From the NCBI GenBank assembly GCA_910585815.1, contig CAJUFJ010000010.1, forward strand, positions 6,857 through 70,856: a DNA stretch of 64,000 nt, read 5' to 3'. The translations under genes and the position numbers were made by a program. The notes under the pieces are model-generated. The model was not told the origin of the DNA and did no database searches. It saw nothing but the letters and a program-made list of their open reading frames with translations. Position 1 is the stretch's first letter; each line of letters opens with the position of its first letter. Below, one piece after another: positions 61,436-64,000 of this stretch. The stretch comes from an uncultured Oscillospiraceae bacterium (GTDB lineage: Bacteria; Bacillota; Clostridia; Oscillospirales; Oscillospiraceae).

Positions 61436-62269
61436 ATGGGGGAGTTGGCTGTTTTTACAAATGTGCTTGCCTTGATTAAGGCAAAACGCAAATGGATCGG
61501 TATTATTGTTTTTGTTTTAATTTGTGTTGGCGCAGTTCTAACGGTACAGCGCGCAGCAGATTACAGCAGACTGAAAAAAGAAAACCGCGAAATAACAACC
61601 AAATTAGCTGAATTAAGTAATGTGCAGGAACAACTGACCTATGCGGAGGAGCAATTAAACCTGTATCAGGAATCTACAAACGCTTTGACCCAGCAGGTAA
61701 GCGACCTAAACGCAATTAACGAGGAGCTCACAAATCAAGTGGAAGAACTCCTCAACGTACAGGAAACTGTGCCTGTTGTAACAAGAAATGTTCTCGAAGA
61801 ACAAATCAGTTCCCTTAGTGAACTGGTAACTCAGAAATATATGTACAGAAACGCAAGCCGTCAGGAAAGCGACAAGACCTGGCTTTGGGGATGGACCATG
61901 CCCTTCAGCGATACAAGTCTACTCGCTACATACGATGGTGTCATAACAACCAGCATAGACCTTAAAGGGGTCAAATTCAATGTGAATGAACTCACTAAAA
62001 CAATCACAGTAACAATTCCCTCCAGCAAAATTTTCGACCATAACATCCCACAGGAGACCATTAACGTTTTAGAGGTCAAAAACAATCTGTTCAATCAGAC
62101 CACATTTAATGATTACAATAAATTTATCAGCGCAGAAAAAAACGTTATGGAGCAAATCGCTATTGATCAAGGTCTCCTTACGCAAGCCGATGAAGAAGCC
62201 AAAAACGTTATTGAAGCTTTCTTAAAAACGATACCTGGAATTGACCAATATAAATTGGTCTTCAAATAA
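61436..62269 (+). CDS. DUF4230 membrane protein with coiled coil
   Basis: 277 residues, SD TGGGAGG. One helix at ~20-38 (WIGIIVFVLICVGAVLTV), then a coiled coil of ~85 residues (LKKENREITTKLAELSNVQE, LTQQVSDLNAINEELTNQVE), then a DUF4230 domain (TYDGVITTSIDLKGVKFNVN, KTITVTIPSSKIFDHNIPQE). Markedly A/T-rich compared with the liv operon, suggesting acquisition. Function unknown; extracellular domain likely. Confidence 0.83.
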   Translation: MGELAVFTNVLALIKAKRKWIGIIVFVLICVGAVLTVQRAADYSRLKKENREITTKLAELSNVQEQLTYAEEQLNLYQESTNALTQQVSDLNAINEELTNQVEELLNVQETVPVVTRNVLEEQISSLSELVTQKYMYRNASRQESDKTWLWGWTMPFSDTSLLATYDGVITTSIDLKGVKFNVNELTKTITVTIPSSKIFDHNIPQETINVLEVKNNLFNQTTFNDYNKFISAEKNVMEQIAIDQGLLTQADEEAKNVIEAFLKTIPGIDQYKLVFK

Positions 62270-62279
62270 TCTGCCAAAA

Positions 62280-62305
62280 CGCCTCACCCCTAAAAAGGTG
62301 AGGCG
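62280..62305 (+). terminator. Hairpin after DUF4230 gene
   Basis: CGCCTCACC/GGTGAGGCG, 8-base A-rich loop, weak T content downstream. Confidence 0.65.
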
Positions 62306-62374
62306 TACCTATTTCCGTTCACTCCCTGTTCTAATCAGGCGGAAATTATTTTTCATTTGTAGTCTTTGTGTTTC

Positions 62375-63721
62375 GATAAGGTAGAATAAGTTTTGCAAAA
62401 AGGAAAAGAGACATAGTTTGCAGCGCTCTGGTAGAATGAAGTTGCGACACACCATTCTGAAAGGAGACAGCAAACCATGTCCGAGAAGATTGTACAGCTA
62501 AATGAGGAAGTAATCAAGGGTGAGCTAAAGGAACTTGTGCGAGGCAGCGTGGAGGAAACGCTCAACGAACTGCTGGAGGCGGAGGCAGAGAAGCTGACGC
62601 AGGCGGCGCGGTACGAGCGCAATGAGCAGCGGCAGGGATACCGCAGCGGCTACTATAGCCGTAATCTTACCACGACTTCCGGGGACGTTACCCTGAAGGT
62701 GCCCAAACTCAAGGGAATCTCTTTTGAGACTGCCATCATCGAGCGGTACCGCCGCCGGGAAAGCAGTGTGGAGGAAGCGCTCATAGAGATGTACCTGGCC
62801 GGTGTATCGGTGCGGCGTGTGGAGGACATCACCGAGGCTCTGTGGGGCAGTAAAGTATCACCAGCCACCATCAGTGAGTTGAACAAGAAAGCCTATGTTC
62901 ACATTGAGGCTTGGCGGAACCGGCCCTTGCAGGGCGGCAGATATCCCTACGTCTATGTGGACGGAATCTATCTGCGGCGGAACTGGGGCGGAGAGTATGA
63001 AAATGTGGCGATACTGGTGGCGATTGCAGTAAATGAGGACAGATACCGTGAAGTTTTGGGCGCCGCCGAGGGGATGAAGGAGAACAAGTCCAGCTGGGTT
63101 AGCTCCTTCCAGTGGCTGCGTGGCCGCGGCCTGGAGGGGGTCAGGCTGGTGGTTGGGGATAAGTGCCTTGGTATGTTGGAGGCCGTGGGAGAAGTATTCC
63201 CGGAGGCCAAATACCAGCGCTGTATCGTCCACTTTTACCGCAATGTGTTTTCAGTCACGCCTCGTTCCAAGGTGAAACTGGTGGCAAAGATGCTCAAGGC
63301 GATCCACGCTCAGGAGAGCAAGAGAGCTGCCCGGGAGAAGGCAAAAATCTTGGTGGAAGAACTGCGTGCTATGAAGTTAAAAGAGGCCGCCAAGAAGGTA
63401 GAAGATGGCATTGAAGAGACGCTTACCTACTGCTATTTTCCCAGCGAACACTGGACGCGCATCCGTACCAATAATGTCATAGAACGGCTTAACAGGGAAA
63501 TCCGCCGCCGCACTCGGGCGGTGGGCTCTTTCCTGGATGGCAACTCCGCCCTCATGTTGGTCTGTGCCCGGCTGCGCCATGTCGCCGGCACGCAGTGGGG
63601 CAACAAGAAGTACATGAATATGAGGCACCTGGAGGCTGTTCTGGAGGACACCTCTATTGCTGGCTGACTTCATTCCGGCCAGAGTCGGCATACTAATTTG
63701 CGAAATAATCTTGACACTACC
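62375..63721 (+). mobile_element. IS256-family element, copy 2
   Basis: 1347 bp, direct orientation relative to copy 1 and ~95 percent alike by eye. The right end ACACTACC is followed by CGCAACCG, the exact inverse of the 8 bp after copy 1. The left flank TTGTGTTTC is also the near-inverse of the copy 1 left flank (GAAACACAA). Confidence 0.88.
62477..63667 (+). CDS. IS256-family transposase, copy 2
   Basis: 396 residues, same length as copy 1, with all three acidic residues conserved (YVDGIYLRRNW, VVGDKCLGMLEA, NNVIERLNREI). Substitutions are scattered and mostly conservative (for instance ELKELV for QIKELV), so both copies probably remain active and diverged before or soon after arriving. 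Confidence 0.96.
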   Translation: MSEKIVQLNEEVIKGELKELVRGSVEETLNELLEAEAEKLTQAARYERNEQRQGYRSGYYSRNLTTTSGDVTLKVPKLKGISFETAIIERYRRRESSVEEALIEMYLAGVSVRRVEDITEALWGSKVSPATISELNKKAYVHIEAWRNRPLQGGRYPYVYVDGIYLRRNWGGEYENVAILVAIAVNEDRYREVLGAAEGMKENKSSWVSSFQWLRGRGLEGVRLVVGDKCLGMLEAVGEVFPEAKYQRCIVHFYRNVFSVTPRSKVKLVAKMLKAIHAQESKRAAREKAKILVEELRAMKLKEAAKKVEDGIEETLTYCYFPSEHWTRIRTNNVIERLNREIRRRTRAVGSFLDGNSALMLVCARLRHVAGTQWGNKKYMNMRHLEAVLEDTSIAG

Positions 63722-63881
63722 CGCAACCGTTGCATTGATGAACGCCTACCTGGAACAGAACGGATATATGAATGACTTCAACGAAACCAGATTGCATCAC
63801 GAGATTTATATGTCTAATGCAAGGAAGGTTCCGCCTAAGAAATGGAGAACTGTCATTCGGCACCCAATTAAAAAAGCGTGA
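63722..63881 (+). pseudogene. GyrI-like gene, C-terminal fragment
   Basis: Reads PATVALMNAYLEQNG, then LHHEIYMSNARKVPPKKW and TVIRHPIKKA, stop. This is the usual C-terminus of GyrI-like proteins (LHHEIYLSDxRK..E..KTVIRHP). It begins at the right end of IS256 copy 2 and completes the fragment at 46346-46596, with P-A-T shared through the 8-bp target sequence. Confidence 0.9.
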
Positions 63882-63949
63882 TAATTTCGTTTTATCAGCC
63901 TTACCCAGGGAGTGTCCAAAATAAAGATATTATGATATAATGGTAAACT

Positions 63950-64000
63950 ATGAGAAAGGGAACAGAAGCGGCATGGAAAAAGTGCCCAAAATGCGGGAAG
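63950..64000 (+). CDS. Start of a zinc-ribbon protein (cut by window end)
   Basis: ATG 63950 opens MRKGTEAAWKKCPKCGK with a CPxC zinc-ribbon half. TATAAT at 63936-63941 lies only 8 bp before it. GGGAGTGTCCAAAATAAAG just upstream resembles an insertion-sequence terminus, so it could be a transposase. Only 17 codons are visible. Confidence 0.45.
   Translation, partial: MRKGTEAAWKKCPKCGK

Overview
The window is about 60 percent G+C with strong Shine-Dalgarno sites. It carries endospore genes (yabP, yabQ, divIC, yabR, collagen-like spore-surface proteins), a T-box, an L-box (lysine) riboswitch and the Gram-positive rplU-prp-rpmA-obg module. This points to a high-GC, spore-forming, gut-type Clostridia, most likely Oscillospiraceae (Flavonifractor / Pseudoflavonifractor / Lawsonibacter type). 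The genus is an inference from gene content only.

Layout. 0-7 kb (minus): a BlaI-type repressor and a short M56 (BlaR1-like) peptidase, followed by four tandem paralogues. All four share one N-terminal ~59-residue cytoplasmic/membrane segment and carry different extracellular parts with DxDGDG motifs. 7-24 kb: housekeeping genes (WecG/TagA glycosyltransferase, DJ-1 protein, 5-formyl-THF cyclo-ligase, MltG, U32 peptidase, LexA, Nudix, DUF975, beta-CASP MBL protein, the yabP-yabQ-divIC-yabR sporulation/division cluster, amidohydrolase, HPF, BirA). 23.7-28 kb: repeat-rich, with a 232-bp tandem repeat, a ferritin-like protein with CPxC repeats, and a lysine riboswitch controlling an NhaC-family transporter. 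30-40 kb: rplU-prp-rpmA, small metabolic genes, obgE, rsmI, murC and a PAS-GGDEF cyclase. 40-44 kb: a spore-surface cluster of one glycosyltransferase, two collagen-like proteins and a proline-rich relative. 44.3-45 kb: a holin remnant. 45-63.7 kb: a block bounded by two near-identical IS256-family elements. It holds small uncharacterised genes, alaS with an alanine-type T-box, and a complete branched-chain amino acid ABC transporter operon ending in a K+ channel gene.

Main observations. (1) The two halves of one GyrI-like gene sit 17 kb apart in opposite orientation. Each abuts the same end of an IS256 copy with the same 8-bp sequence, which shows that the ~16 kb between them is inverted. 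(2) The M56 peptidase ends where the last membrane helix and sensor of a normal BlaR1 would begin, and four stand-alone proteins next door carry a segment resembling that missing part. This suggests a split BlaR1 with interchangeable sensors. (3) At least three families of palindromic intergenic repeats are scattered through the window. (4) The alanine T-box is separated from alaS by a lipoprotein gene. (5) A promoter, a four-helix-junction RNA fold and a terminator mark an unidentified structured RNA before a DUF4230 gene.
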